Shown: in pieces, positions 1 to 5,825 of the stretch
Layout: every line of letters starts with the position of its first letter
Numbering within the stretch: the first letter of the stretch is position 1
Origin: an uncultured Angelakisella sp.
GTDB lineage: Bacteria; Bacillota; Clostridia; Oscillospirales; Ruminococcaceae
NCBI GenBank assembly: GCA_910585525.1
Contig: CAJUFR010000003.1
Location: 1 to 9,669 of the forward strand
Direction of reading: 5' to 3'
DNA: 9,669 bases
The notes under the pieces: model-generated
Told to the model about the DNA's origin: nothing
Seen by the model: the letters and a program-made list of their open reading frames with translations, nothing else
Databases searched by the model: none
Position numbers and translations under genes: made by a program

Positions 1-20
1 CTTTCTGTCGACACAGAAAG
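1..20. repeat. Perfect 8-bp inverted repeat at window edge
   Basis: CTTTCTGT (1-8) and ACAGAAAG (13-20) are exact reverse complements around a 4-base loop CGAC. No T-run follows on the plus strand, and the minus-strand continuation lies outside the window, so whether this is a terminator for a gene further left cannot be judged. A second short GC stem (CCGCC 28-32 with GGCGG 38-42) follows it. Confidence 0.5.
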
Positions 21-62
21 AAGGGCCCCGCCGGCGAGGCGGTCGAAGAGATAAGGCAATAA

Positions 63-300
63 TCAAGGAAAATGTACGGAAAGGAACGAGAACCAAAAGG
101 GAAAGTCCCCACGTTCAAGAAACGGCCTGCGGCCTGTCTTGAAGGAAAGAACCTGCAAGGGGAAAGACCAGGCGCTCCCGCGGCTGCGCAAAGTAAAAGT
201 CTCATTCCGGCCGCCGATATCCTCACCAACCAAAGACTACAAAAAGTATAAAATATCACATTATCTCCAAATGGTATCCGTTCGGCGGCCTTTTAAGAGA
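63..300. other. Gene-free stretch with inverted repeats, function unknown
   Basis: No reading frame here looks coding: codon use is not the GC-third-position pattern of the neighbouring genes, and there is an AT-rich patch at about 240-272. Two structures are visible. One is a hairpin at 114-143, with outer stem TTCAAGA/TCTTGAA and inner stem GGCC/GGCC around TGC. The other is a longer-range 8-bp match, GGCCGCCG (209-216) with CGGCGGCC (283-290), the second arm being followed by TTTT (291-294). This could be the 3' end of an unknown transcript with a large loop, but no known RNA family was recognised. Confidence 0.35.
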
Positions 301-302
301 AC

Positions 303-405
303 GTCCCTTCGGGGGCATTTCGCCCGCGGCGGCGGGCGACCAGGCGCTATCCGCCCTGGACCCGGACCGGGGTGCCCCCGGTGGCATGGTAGGGCTGCGC
401 CCTAC
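303..405. repeat. Run of five consecutive GC-rich hairpins
   Basis: Five adjacent inverted repeats follow each other with gaps of at most 6 bases: 303-316 (stem of about 5 bp with a TTCG loop), 321-338 (CGCCCGC/GCGGGCG, loop GGCG), about 341-360 (CCAGGCG with CGCCCTGG, one bulged base), 366-382 (ACCGGGG/CCCCGGT, loop TGC) and 389-405 (GTAGGGC/GCCCTAC, loop TGC). The last overlaps the stop codon of the minus-strand gene 402-701. No T-run follows on either strand, so none is a textbook terminator. The block may be a palindromic repeat element or a 3'-end stabiliser for the minus-strand transcript. Confidence 0.6.
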
Positions 406-701
406 ATCTCCCAGATCACGTCCGCCAGGTGCGCCGGGGCCACCTGCCGCCCCGCCAAGCGCCGCAGCACCCCCTCCGCCTGCTCCCGGCTGCAAAAAAC
501 ATCCTCCACCGCTGCCACCGCCCAGGGCCGCCCCGCCCGGTCTACCCCCTCCCGGTAGCATAATACCCCGTACCGTCCCCCTGCCTCCAGCAGCTTGTAT
601 GTAAGCCAAACAGCCGCCCCGTCCTCCGCGTAGGCCACGCTGTGCAAAGAAAGGACCTCCCTGCGATCCACTAACATACCCGATCCCACCATCCTTTTCA
701 T
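402..701 (-). CDS. DUF6514-like small conserved protein
   Basis: This encodes a 99-residue soluble protein of unknown function. It resembles the short DUF6514 proteins of Clostridia: an N-terminal strand region with a YKLL...GRYGVLCYREG core at about 35-51, then a C-terminal helix and tail (SREQAEGVLRRLAGRQ followed by VAPAHLADVIWEM). This assignment is from pattern memory. The frame also runs up to an ATG at 737, but that codon overlaps a TATAAT box (741-736 on this strand), so it probably lies at or before the transcription start. The ATG at 701, with a GGGGGCG stretch upstream, is therefore chosen. GGAGGT sits further upstream at 735-730 and is too far to serve this ATG. The gene is divergent from the EF-G-like gene, and its TAG stop lies inside a hairpin (389-405). 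No signal peptide or membrane segment is seen. Confidence 0.72.
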   Translation of the reverse strand: MKRMVGSGMLVDRREVLSLHSVAYAEDGAAVWLTYKLLEAGGRYGVLCYREGVDRAGRPWAVAAVEDVFCSREQAEGVLRRLAGRQVAPAHLADVIWEM

Positions 702-735
702 GCTTTTGTTGCGCCCCCGGGGCCACGATACCTCC

Positions 736-741
736 ATTATA
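736..741 (-). promoter_or_regulatory. Candidate -10 box for the DUF6514-like gene
   Basis: TATAAT reads on the minus strand at 741-736, 35 bases before the chosen ATG at 701. No good -35 box lies at 16-18 bases upstream; a TTGCAT is about 22 bases away. The call therefore rests on the perfect -10 hexamer and its position. Confidence 0.4.
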
Positions 742-836
742 CCGGCCCCGCCCCCGGATTTCCATGCAAACTTCCTGGTGCTTTTCCTTCCAGTTCCTGC
801 CGTGCCCCTCCCCTTTTGCCCTTTTACACAAAAATG

Positions 837-869
837 TACAAGGGATTTTGTATGGCACAGAGATTCTGT
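837..869. promoter_or_regulatory. Two small inverted repeats upstream of the EF-G-like promoter
   Basis: TACAA (837-841) and TTGTA (848-852) form one dyad. ACAGA (857-861) and TCTGT (865-869) form a second, just upstream of the -35 box at 885. They lie between the two divergent genes and could be regulator-binding sites. Each arm is only 5 bases long, so chance is not excluded. Confidence 0.25.
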
Positions 870-884
870 TCACAAAATAAGTGG

Positions 885-913
885 TTGCTATTGACCCCGG
901 GATTATGTATAAT
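885..913 (+). promoter_or_regulatory. Sigma-A-type promoter of the EF-G-like gene
   Basis: A -35 hexamer TTGCTA (885-890) and a perfect -10 hexamer TATAAT (908-913) are separated by exactly 17 bases. Transcription would begin near 920, giving a leader of about 118 nt before the ATG at 1038. Confidence 0.7.
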
Positions 914-925
914 TGTACTAAGGCA

Positions 926-1016
926 CTTCTGGCAACATCGTCGTTTTGTGTCAAAAACGTACGATTTGCCCGCTGCCCGCAGCATTTCCAGAAGGATCAC
1001 CCCCCGTCACCGGGGG
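926..1016 (+). ncRNA. Structured 5' leader of the EF-G-like gene (candidate cis-acting RNA)
   Basis: The leader can fold into a compact multi-helix form. P1 is CTTCTGG (926-932) with CCAGAAG (988-994), 7 bp. P1 encloses P2 and P3. P2 is ATCGT plus CGTTTT (937-947) with AAAACG plus ACGAT (954-965), with T960 bulged. P3 is GCTG (972-975) with CAGC (980-983). Downstream, P4 is CCCCCG (1001-1006) with CGGGGG (1011-1016), loop TCAC, just before the ribosome site AAGGGG (1024-1029). A three-way junction followed by a stem next to the ribosome site is a typical layout for a leader controlling translation or transcription. I do not recognise a known riboswitch or T-box consensus, and there is no U-tract for attenuation. 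The structure is by eye. Confidence 0.4.
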
Positions 1017-1037
1017 ATAAAGAAAGGGGCCTACTTC

Positions 1038-3119
1038 ATGAAACAGTACACGGCGGACAAGATCAGGAACGTTGCCATCGCCGGCCACGGCGGGAGCGGC
1101 AAGACCTCCCTGGCGGAGGCGATGCTCTACCGGGCCGGCGCCACCGACCGGCTGGGCCGCACCGCCGACGGGAACACCGTCTGCGACTGCGACCAGGAGG
1201 AGATCAAAAGGAAGGTCTCGGTGTCCTCCGCCGTGGCCCCCCTGGAGTGGAAGGACAACAAGGTGAACCTCATCGACTGCCCCGGCCTCTTCGATTTCGC
1301 CGTGGGGATGAGCGAGGGCATCCGTGCCGCCGAAAGCGTCCTCATCGTCGTTTCCGCCAAGTCCGGCGTCAACGTGGGCACCGAAAAAGCCTACAAGCTG
1401 GCCACCCAGATGGGCAAGGCCAAGCTGTTCTACATCAACAAGATGGACACCGAGCACGCCGACTTCCACAAGGTGATGGAGGGGCTCCACGCCGCCTTCG
1501 GCGCCAGCGCCTGCCCCATGGTGGTCCCCTATGTGGAGGACCACAAGGTGGTCTGCTACATCGACCTTTTGGATGACCGGGCCTTCTCCTACGCCGCCGA
1601 CGGCAGCAAGACCAACGTGGACATCCCCGCCGGGGCCTCCGGCATGGTGGCGTCCCTGAAGGACGACATCAAGGAGGCGGTGGCCGAGACCTCCGAGGAA
1701 CTGATGGATAAGTTCTTCTCCGGCGAGGACTTCACCCAGGAGGAGATCCGCAAGGGCCTGCTCCAGGGTGTGCGCACCGGCGCCATCGCCCCGGTGTTCT
1801 GCGGCTCCGCCATCACCACCGAGGCCATCAACCCCCTGCTCAACGCCATCGTCACCATCCTGCCCTCCGCCGCCGACAACGCCGGCGAGCAGGTCAAGAC
1901 CCCCGGCGGCGACGACCTCTACCTGGACTGCTCCGCCGCCGACCCCTTGGCCGCCTTTGTCTTTAAGACGGTGGCCGACCCCTTCGTGGGCAAGATGTCC
2001 TACGTCAAGGTGGTGGCGGGCAAGCTGACCTCCTCCTCCAATCCCACCAATGTCCGGGCCGGGGTGCCGGAGCGGATGGGCAAGATCATCACCATCCGGG
2101 GCAAAAAGCAGGAGGACACCGACGGCATCCCCGCCGGGGACATCGGCGTCGTCTGCAAGCTGGCCGAGGCGGTCACCGGCGACTCCCTCTGCGACCCCAA
2201 GCGGCTGGTGCTCTTTGAGAAGGCCCCCTTCCCCAAGCCCAACCTCACCATGGCCATCCAGCTGAAGGGCAAGGGGGACGAGGGCAAGATCGCCCAAGCC
2301 CTGCTGCGCCTGATGGAGGAGGACCCCGCCATCGGCTTCGAGAACAACACCGAGACCCGCCAGCAGCTTCTCTCCGGCCTTGGGGAGCAGCACCTGGACG
2401 TGATCGTCAGCAAGCTGAAAAACAAGTTCGGCATCGAGATCACCCTTGGCAAGCAGCGTGTCGCCTACCGGGAGACCATCCGCAAGAAGGTGAAGGTCCA
2501 GGGCCGCCACAAGAAACAGTCCGGTGGCCACGGCCAGTTCGGCGACGTCTGGATCGAGTTCGAGCCCTGCGACAGCGAGGGCCTGGTGTTCGAGGAGAAC
2601 GTCTTTGGCGGCGCCGTGCCCAAAAACTTCTTCCCCGCCGTGGAAAAGGGCCTCCAGGACTGCGTCAAGGCCGGGACCATCGCCGGTTACCCGGTGGTGG
2701 GGCTCAAGGCCACCCTGGTGGACGGCTCCTACCACCCGGTGGATTCCTCCGAAATGGCCTTTAAGACCGCCGCCTCCCTGGCCTACAAGGCGGGGCTCCC
2801 CATGGCCGGCCCGGTGCTGCTGGAGCCCATCGGCAGCCTGGCCGTCACCATCCCCGACGCCAACACCGGCGATATCATCGGCGAACTGAACAAGCGCCGC
2901 GGCCGGGTGCTGGGGATGAACCCCCTCTCCGGCGGCTACCAGGAGATCCAGGCCGAGGTGCCCATGAGCGAGATGCTGGACTTCTCCATCATCCTCCGCT
3001 CCATCAGCCAGGGCCGGGGCGACTTCACCCTGGAGTTCGCCCGGTACGAGCAGCTGCCCCAGATGCTGGAGGCCGCCGTCATCGAGGAAGCCAAGGCCAT
3101 GCGGGCCGACGCCGAATAA
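1038..3119 (+). CDS. EF-G-like translational GTPase (EF-G2 type)
   Basis: This 693-residue protein has the full length and domain order of elongation factor G, so it should bind GTP and act at the ribosome. The GTPase domain shows the P-loop GHGGSGKTS (16-24), DCPG (80-83), NKMD (134-137) and CGSA (255-258). Later domains carry LGEQHLDVIVSKLKNKFG (448-465, domain III), SGGHGQFGDVWIEFEP (495-510, domain IV) and an EF-G domain V with GRVLGMNPLSGGYQEIQAEV. It differs from canonical EF-G: GHGGSGKT replaces AHIDAGKT, the switch-I segment with the RGIT threonine is replaced by EEIKRKVSVSSA, and the PGH catalytic histidine is Leu84. These traits mark the EF-G2/EF-G-like group, whose role is unclear; canonical fusA is probably elsewhere. 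The frame is open upstream, but the ATG at 1038 has AAGGGG 8 bases before it and lies downstream of the promoter. Confidence 0.92.
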   Translation: MKQYTADKIRNVAIAGHGGSGKTSLAEAMLYRAGATDRLGRTADGNTVCDCDQEEIKRKVSVSSAVAPLEWKDNKVNLIDCPGLFDFAVGMSEGIRAAESVLIVVSAKSGVNVGTEKAYKLATQMGKAKLFYINKMDTEHADFHKVMEGLHAAFGASACPMVVPYVEDHKVVCYIDLLDDRAFSYAADGSKTNVDIPAGASGMVASLKDDIKEAVAETSEELMDKFFSGEDFTQEEIRKGLLQGVRTGAIAPVFCGSAITTEAINPLLNAIVTILPSAADNAGEQVKTPGGDDLYLDCSAADPLAAFVFKTVADPFVGKMSYVKVVAGKLTSSSNPTNVRAGVPERMGKIITIRGKKQEDTDGIPAGDIGVVCKLAEAVTGDSLCDPKRLVLFEKAPFPKPNLTMAIQLKGKGDEGKIAQALLRLMEEDPAIGFENNTETRQQLLSGLGEQHLDVIVSKLKNKFGIEITLGKQRVAYRETIRKKVKVQGRHKKQSGGHGQFGDVWIEFEPCDSEGLVFEENVFGGAVPKNFFPAVEKGLQDCVKAGTIAGYPVVGLKATLVDGSYHPVDSSEMAFKTAASLAYKAGLPMAGPVLLEPIGSLAVTIPDANTGDIIGELNKRRGRVLGMNPLSGGYQEIQAEVPMSEMLDFSIILRSISQGRGDFTLEFARYEQLPQMLEAAVIEEAKAMRADAE

Positions 3120-3123
3120 CTGA

Positions 3124-3163
3124 CCATACACCGGGAGAGGACACTCGGCCCTCCCCGGTATGG
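3124..3163 (+). other. Strong intercistronic hairpin without a U-tract
   Basis: Between the EF-G-like and YbjN genes, CCATAC, CGGG and GAGG (3124-3140) pair with CCTC, CCCG and GTATGG (3150-3163). This makes 14 base pairs with a 2-base bulge (3130-3131) and a 1-base bulge (3136), and a 9-base loop. The following sequence is GATAGAAGATC, not a T-run, so it is probably a processing or stability element rather than a terminator. It would let the two genes share a transcript at different levels. Confidence 0.55.
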
Positions 3164-3194
3164 GATAGAAGATCAAGCAAAGGAGACTAAAGCT

Positions 3195-3662
3195 ATGTCT
3201 AAGATCATGGATGCCATCCGCAGGAATTTTGACGATGCCCACTGGAACTACTCCTACGAGGAGAGCGACCAGGATGGCGACGAAGTCATCCGCATGGGGA
3301 TGCGCACCAAGCAGCTGGAAAACTGCCGTACCATCGTGGTGGGCCGTGGCAACGAGGGCTTCACCGTCTACTCCATCAGCCCCGTCAAGGTGCCGGAGGA
3401 GGCCCGCCTGCGGGTCGCCGAGTACCTGACCCGGGCCAACTACGCCCTGACCATCGGCAACTTTGAGCTGGACTTCTCCGACGGCGAGGTCCGGTACAAG
3501 GTCACCAACTTCTGCGGCGACATCGACCTGGACCAGGAGGTCATCGACCGCCAGGTGGGCTGCGGCTACAGCATGATGGACCGCTACTTCCCCGGCATCA
3601 TGAAGGTGATGTACAGCGGCGTTTCTCCCGCCGACGCCATCGAGGAGGCCGAGGCCGACTAA
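3195..3662 (+). CDS. YbjN domain-containing protein
   Basis: This 155-residue acidic cytoplasmic protein matches the YbjN family, seen as a fold related to type III secretion chaperones. Members are proposed to bind partners or influence regulation, but no enzymatic activity is known. Family-like features are a first half of alternating strands (WNYSYEE, VIRMGMRTKQLENCRTIVVG, GFTVYSISPVKVPEEARLRV), the segment YLTRANYALTIGNFELDFSDG at about 77-97, GEVRYKVTNF, and a C-terminal helix with DRYFPGIMKVMYSGVSPADAIEEAEAD. The ATG has AAAGGAG (3179-3185) 9 bases upstream. It lies 75 bases after the EF-G-like stop with no promoter seen between, so co-transcription is likely. A terminator follows it. 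The functional link with EF-G2 is not known. Confidence 0.8.
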   Translation: MSKIMDAIRRNFDDAHWNYSYEESDQDGDEVIRMGMRTKQLENCRTIVVGRGNEGFTVYSISPVKVPEEARLRVAEYLTRANYALTIGNFELDFSDGEVRYKVTNFCGDIDLDQEVIDRQVGCGYSMMDRYFPGIMKVMYSGVSPADAIEEAEAD

Positions 3663-3699
3663 CGCCGTTCCAGGGGTACTCGCACAAAAAGCAGAAAGG

Positions 3700-3731
3700 C
3701 CCCCGCACCCCAAAAAGGCGCGGGGGTTTTC
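3700..3731 (+). terminator. Intrinsic terminator after the YbjN gene
   Basis: CCCCCGC (3700-3706) pairs with GCGGGGG (3720-3726), the loop contains AAAAA, and TTTTCTCT follows. It begins 38 bases after the YbjN stop codon and would end the EF-G2-YbjN transcript. Confidence 0.85.
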
Positions 3732-3732
3732 T

Positions 3733-3825
3733 CTGAACGGAGGCTTTGAAAACGCGGAAAAGATCGCCGGCACCCTTACCGCCTTCCTTGTTGACGGGAC
3801 CGGCATCGACATCGCCACCAGCTTG
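3733..3825 (+). pseudogene. Possible remnant or tiny unannotated coding segment
   Basis: A frame ending at TAG 3823-3825 reads FENAEKIAGTLTAFLVDGTG and then IDIATSL, with the GC-rich third positions typical of genes here. It has no ATG, GTG or TTG start in frame; only a CTG at 3733 is available, followed by a GGAGG (3739-3743) that is wrongly placed for it. It could be the 3' end of a decayed gene, or a chance open frame between the terminator and the next gene. No family was recognised. Confidence 0.2.
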
Positions 3826-3856
3826 TAGCTTTCTGTTTGTCGGGGGGATTTTTGCG

Positions 3857-4168
3857 ATGAAAAAAAGTCTGATCCTGTTGCCGGCCGTGGTGGTACTGGC
3901 CTCTCTTCTGATGATCGCCTTTGAGGCCGCCAAGCCCATGGACGGCGAAGAGCGTCCCGTCTATCAGCATTCCAGTTCCGCCGCCGAAGCCCCCCAGGAT
4001 GCCGGGGCGTCCCGTGACGAGTCGGACCAGGCCAAGATAGACGAAGCCTTTGCAAAGATCGAAAAGGCCCTGGAACGGGAAAAGGACGCAAAGCCCGGGG
4101 AGGTCACCATCGTCGGCGATCTTGATGGCGGACCGCTGTACGGATGGACCGAACCCCCGGAGGAATAA
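3857..4168 (+). CDS. Small membrane-anchored or secreted protein, unknown function
   Basis: This 103-residue protein was not recognised as any family. Residues 1-4 are a positive MKKS start, and about 5-22 form a hydrophobic segment (LILLPAVVVLASLLMIAF), fitting a signal peptide or a single N-terminal membrane anchor. The following A-A-K could allow signal peptidase cleavage, and no lipobox cysteine is present. The rest is acidic and hydrophilic, with a likely helical stretch (DQAKIDEAFAKIEKALEREK, 57-76) and a proline- and glycine-rich tail ending in PPEE. The ATG follows GGGGGGA by 9 bases. The frame is open upstream to a TTG at 3746, but the signal-like N-terminus supports 3857. A terminator follows 11 bases after the stop. 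No promoter was found between it and the preceding terminator. Confidence 0.6.
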   Translation: MKKSLILLPAVVVLASLLMIAFEAAKPMDGEERPVYQHSSSAAEAPQDAGASRDESDQAKIDEAFAKIEKALEREKDAKPGEVTIVGDLDGGPLYGWTEPPEE

Positions 4169-4179
4169 CAAAAAAACCG

Positions 4180-4214
4180 CCCCCGCCCTCAAAAAAGGTG
4201 CGGGGGATTTCTTT
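4180..4214 (+). terminator. Intrinsic terminator after the small membrane protein
   Basis: CCCCCGC plus CCT (4180-4189) pair with AGG plus GCGGGGG (4196-4206), with T4199 bulged and a loop of As. ATTTCTTT follows. The core arms are identical to those of the terminator at 3700-3726. Confidence 0.82.
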
Positions 4215-4240
4215 ACTTGCCGCCGGTTTTCGATTATAAT
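4212..4240 (+). promoter_or_regulatory. Promoter of the CofE-like gene
   Basis: The -35 hexamer TTTACT (4212-4217) and perfect -10 hexamer TATAAT (4235-4240) are 17 bases apart. It directly abuts the upstream terminator and lies 61 bases before the ATG at 4302, giving this gene its own transcript. Confidence 0.65.
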
Positions 4241-4301
4241 AATACCGTTATGGATAAAATGCCCTCCGCCAGGAGGAAAATCAGAGAGGGGTCCCTTGTT
4301 T

Positions 4302-5492
4302 ATGGAAAGAATGTTTGGTACTGTGGTCCGTGGCGTCCGCGCCCCCATCATCCGGGAGGGGGATGACCTGGCCGCCATCGTGGCGGACACGGTGGTCTCC
4401 GCCCTGGCGGCGGAACATATCCCCATCGGGGAAAAGGACGTGGTAGCCGTCACCGAGGCGGTGGTGGCCCGGGCCCAGGGCAACTACGCCACCGTGGACC
4501 AGATCGCCGCCGACGTCCGGGCACGGCTGGGCGGGGAGACCATCGGCGTGGTGTTCCCCATCCTCAGCCGCAACCGCTTTTCCATCCTCCTCCGGGGCTT
4601 TGCCCGGGGGGCCAAAAAGATCGTGCTGCTCCTCTCCTACCCCTCCGACGAGGTGGGCAACCACCTGGTGAGCCAGGAGCTGCTGGACAAGGCCGGGGTG
4701 GATCCCTACCGGGACACCCTCACCAAGGAGCAGTTCCGGGAGAAGTTCGGCACCATCCTCCATCCCTTCACCGGGGTGGACTACATCGACTTCTACACCT
4801 CCCTTATCGAGGCGGAGGGGGCCCAGTGCCAGGTGCTGCTCTCCAACGACCCCACCGCCATCCTGGCCCACACCAAGGATGTCCTCACCTGCGACATCCA
4901 CACCCGCCAGCGGACCAAGGCCATCCTCCGGGACGCCGGGGCGGACCGTGTGGTGGGGATGGACGACATCCTTTCCGCCCCGGTGGACGGCAGCGGCTTC
5001 AACCCCGACTACGGCCTGCTGGGCTCCAACAAGGCCACCGAGGAGCGGGTGAAGCTGTTCCCCCGGGACTGCCGGGCCTTTGCCCTGGCGGTGCAGGAGC
5101 ACATCCGCCGGGCCACCGGCAAGACGGTGGAGGCCATGGTCTACGGTGACGGCGCCTTCAAGGACCCGGTGGGCAAGATCTGGGAACTGGCCGACCCGGT
5201 GGTCTCCCCCGGCTTCACCGACGGCCTGGTGGGCCAGCCCAACGAGGTAAAGCTGAAGTACCTGGCCGACAACAACTTCGCCCACCTCACCGGCGACGCC
5301 CTGCGGGATGCCATCAAGGAGTACATCCGCCAGAAGGACGGCGACCTCACCGGCAGGATGGAGAGCCAGGGCACCACCCCCCGCCGTCTCACCGACCTCA
5401 TCGGCTCCCTCTGCGACCTGACCTCCGGCTCCGGGGACAAGGGCACCCCCATCGTTTATATCCAGGGGTATTTTGATAATTATACGATGTAA
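4302..5492 (+). CDS. CofE-like protein (coenzyme F420-0:L-glutamate ligase family)
   Basis: This 396-residue cytoplasmic protein has an N-terminal half like CofE, the enzyme that adds glutamate to coenzyme F420 using GTP. Visible family elements are REGDDLAAIVAD (18-29) and DVVAVTEAVVARAQGN (46-61), then IGVVFPILSRNRFSILLRGF (81-100) and AKKIVLLLSYPSDEVGNH. It is longer than archaeal CofE (about 250 residues), and the C-terminal half carries conserved-looking blocks such as YGDGAFKDPVGKIWELADP. Such long CofE-like proteins occur in many Clostridia not known to make F420, so the substrate may differ. ATG 4302 has AGAGGGG 10 bases upstream; a TTG at 4296 and an ATG at 4311 are in frame as alternatives, and AGGAGG at 4271-4276 is too distant for any of them. 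It is a single-gene unit with its own promoter and terminator. Confidence 0.72.
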   Translation: MERMFGTVVRGVRAPIIREGDDLAAIVADTVVSALAAEHIPIGEKDVVAVTEAVVARAQGNYATVDQIAADVRARLGGETIGVVFPILSRNRFSILLRGFARGAKKIVLLLSYPSDEVGNHLVSQELLDKAGVDPYRDTLTKEQFREKFGTILHPFTGVDYIDFYTSLIEAEGAQCQVLLSNDPTAILAHTKDVLTCDIHTRQRTKAILRDAGADRVVGMDDILSAPVDGSGFNPDYGLLGSNKATEERVKLFPRDCRAFALAVQEHIRRATGKTVEAMVYGDGAFKDPVGKIWELADPVVSPGFTDGLVGQPNEVKLKYLADNNFAHLTGDALRDAIKEYIRQKDGDLTGRMESQGTTPRRLTDLIGSLCDLTSGSGDKGTPIVYIQGYFDNYTM

Positions 5493-5502
5493 AAAAAGAA
5501 AG

Positions 5503-5544
5503 ACCACCCCCGGCGGCCAGCGGCCTGCGGGGGTGGTTTTCCTT
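5503..5544. terminator. Bidirectional terminator between convergent genes
   Basis: ACCACCCCCG (5503-5512) pairs with CGGGGGTGGT (5528-5537), and an inner GGCC/GGCC stem closes the loop. TTTTCCTT follows on the plus strand, and A-rich sequence (5491-5502) precedes it, giving a U-tract on the minus strand. It sits between the stop of the CofE-like gene (5492) and the stop of the toxin gene (5547), and serves both. Confidence 0.88.
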
Positions 5545-5546
5545 GG

Positions 5547-5825
5547 TCATCTAAAAAGTTCGGAGTGGCTGCCGGTGCGATAAAGCATCAGGACCAGAAC
5601 ATCCTCCACCACCTCATAGACAAGCAGCCAGTCCGGGGCGATGTGGCACTCCCGGCAACCCTTGTAGTTTCCGGTCAGGTCGTGGTCACGGTATTTTGGC
5701 TCCAGGGTCTCCCCATTGGCCAGCCTTTCCACCACCCGGAACAGTCTTTCGGTATCCTTGCCCTGCTTTTCCGCCAGCTTTAGGTCCCTTTTGAATTGGT
5801 TAGTGAATTTGACCTGGTATCTCAT
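5547..5825 (-). CDS. YafQ-family mRNA interferase toxin (RelE superfamily)
   Basis: This 92-residue protein is the toxin of a type II toxin-antitoxin pair. YafQ-type toxins bind the ribosome and cut mRNA during translation. The residues known to matter in E. coli YafQ are all present here: His48 in YRDHDL, His61, Asp65 and Trp66 in HIAPDWLLVY (61-70), His87 and Phe91 in RTGSHSELF (83-91). An N-terminal basic helix region (NQFKRDLKLAEKQGKD) precedes a four-strand sheet, and the length equals that of the family. Its ATG overlaps the antitoxin TGA in an ATGA arrangement (5825-5822), which means translational coupling. The catalytic set is intact, so it is probably active. It ends against the bidirectional terminator. 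Confidence 0.93.
   Translation of the reverse strand: MRYQVKFTNQFKRDLKLAEKQGKDTERLFRVVERLANGETLEPKYRDHDLTGNYKGCRECHIAPDWLLVYEVVEDVLVLMLYRTGSHSELFR

Noticed and set aside
3..62. Possible C-terminus of a gene entering from the left (stop TAA at 60-62)
   Set aside because: Only 19 codons are visible, two other frames are equally open, and the perfect hairpin at 1-20 suggests non-coding sequence; it cannot be decided within the window.
256..954. Glycine-rich minus-strand open frame over the left region
   Set aside because: Low-complexity translation produced by GC-rich hairpins and by the opposite frame of the DUF6514-like gene; no ribosome site.
816..1037. N-terminal extension of the EF-G-like protein by 74 residues
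   Set aside because: It would span the promoter and the structured leader, its residues do not match EF-G, and the ATG at 1038 has a good ribosome site and starts the conserved domain.
951..4091. Very long minus-strand open frame opposite the EF-G-like and YbjN genes
   Set aside because: It is a shadow of GC-rich codon use: its translation is rich in Gly, Val, Leu, His and Asp with no domain, and it runs across terminators and gene boundaries.
4302..5492. Naming the gene cofE and inferring F420 synthesis
   Set aside because: Only the N-terminal half resembles CofE, the length differs, and no other F420 gene is in view.
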